This document shows, in pieces, positions 5,473-5,564 of a stretch of DNA of 5,564 nucleotides (position 1 is its first letter; every line of letters starts with the position of its first letter). The DNA comes from an uncultured Collinsella sp. (GTDB lineage: Bacteria > Actinomycetota > Coriobacteriia > Coriobacteriales > Coriobacteriaceae). The position numbers and the translations under genes were made by a program. The stretch is taken from assembly GCA_902495265.1 (NCBI GenBank), contig CABUWR010000098.1:1-5564 (forward strand), read 5' to 3'. Under the pieces are notes generated by a model that ran no database searches, was not told where the DNA came from, and saw only the letters and a program-made list of their open reading frames with translations.

Positions 5473-5564
5473 AAGCCCGTGCTGTTAGCGCTTGTCTCGT
5501 TGAGCGGGCGAGGTTCGCGTGTGAGCGGTAAGTTCTATTCCAAAATGGAATACAGTGGGCTTAA
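5473..5564. other. Intergenic right edge, no gene recognised
   Basis: No convincing reading frame, RNA gene or clear promoter is visible in these last 92 bases. The one structured element is the dyad at 5536-5552. This is probably the control region of a gene beginning outside the window. Confidence 0.5.
5536..5552. promoter_or_regulatory. Perfect 7-bp-arm dyad, possible operator of the next gene
   Basis: TATTCCA and TGGAATA are perfect inverted arms separated by AAA (17 bp in all). The spacing and AT-rich symmetry suit a dimeric repressor site. It is too short and lacks the GC-rich stem and T-tail expected of a terminator. The regulator is unknown. Confidence 0.4.

Noticed and set aside
5472..5563. 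TAAGCCC and GGGCTTA inverted repeat about 78 bp apart
   Set aside because: Seven-base arms this far apart are easily expected by chance, and no transposase, attachment-site or target-duplication context is present.

Overview
The window looks like a piece of chromosome from a GC-rich bacterium. The GC content, frequent GTG starts with strong Shine-Dalgarno (SD) sequences, and the style of the proteins suggest an actinobacterium of class Coriobacteriia (Collinsella/Olsenella-like). This placement is inferred from memory of such proteins and was not tested by search. Nothing suggests phage, IS elements, CRISPR, tRNA or rRNA.

Layout: (1) Positions 1 to about 1697, minus strand: a Kup/Trk-D-type potassium importer whose C-terminus runs off the left edge. 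(2) 1698-1836: a short intergenic region with a perfect 10-bp hairpin, probably the end of the next gene's transcript. (3) 1837-2748, minus strand: a complete 10-TM EamA/DMT-family transporter. (4) 2749-2866: a divergent control region with a LysR-type T-N11-A dyad and a perfect TATAAT box. (5) 2867-3724, plus strand: a LysR-type regulator, best started at a GTG, which probably controls itself and the transporter. (6) 3725-3886: a control region with three copies of the 9-mer AAATTGAAC, one of them forming a 9-bp-arm dyad with an inverted copy. (7) 3887-5407, plus strand: a 506-codon gene joining an N-terminal XRE/Cro-type helix-turn-helix to a complete AlaA-type PLP aminotransferase. (8) 5408-5564: a strong intrinsic terminator, then a short region with another dyad that probably belongs to a gene to the right.

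The most interesting part is 3784-5407. The aminotransferase half is 405 residues long from an internal ATG, the length I recall for E. coli AlaA, and that ATG has its own well-spaced SD sequence. The gene may therefore make two products from one frame: a DNA-binding HTH-aminotransferase and a free aminotransferase. The repeated motif upstream is a natural candidate operator for the HTH domain. Together this suggests an autoregulated alanine/pyruvate/glutamate enzyme-regulator, formally like the MocR (GntR-HTH plus aminotransferase) regulators but built from different parts and with the catalytic residues kept. The EamA/LysR pair is an ordinary divergent transporter-regulator unit whose substrate cannot be read from sequence. 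No shared pathway with Kup is evident.
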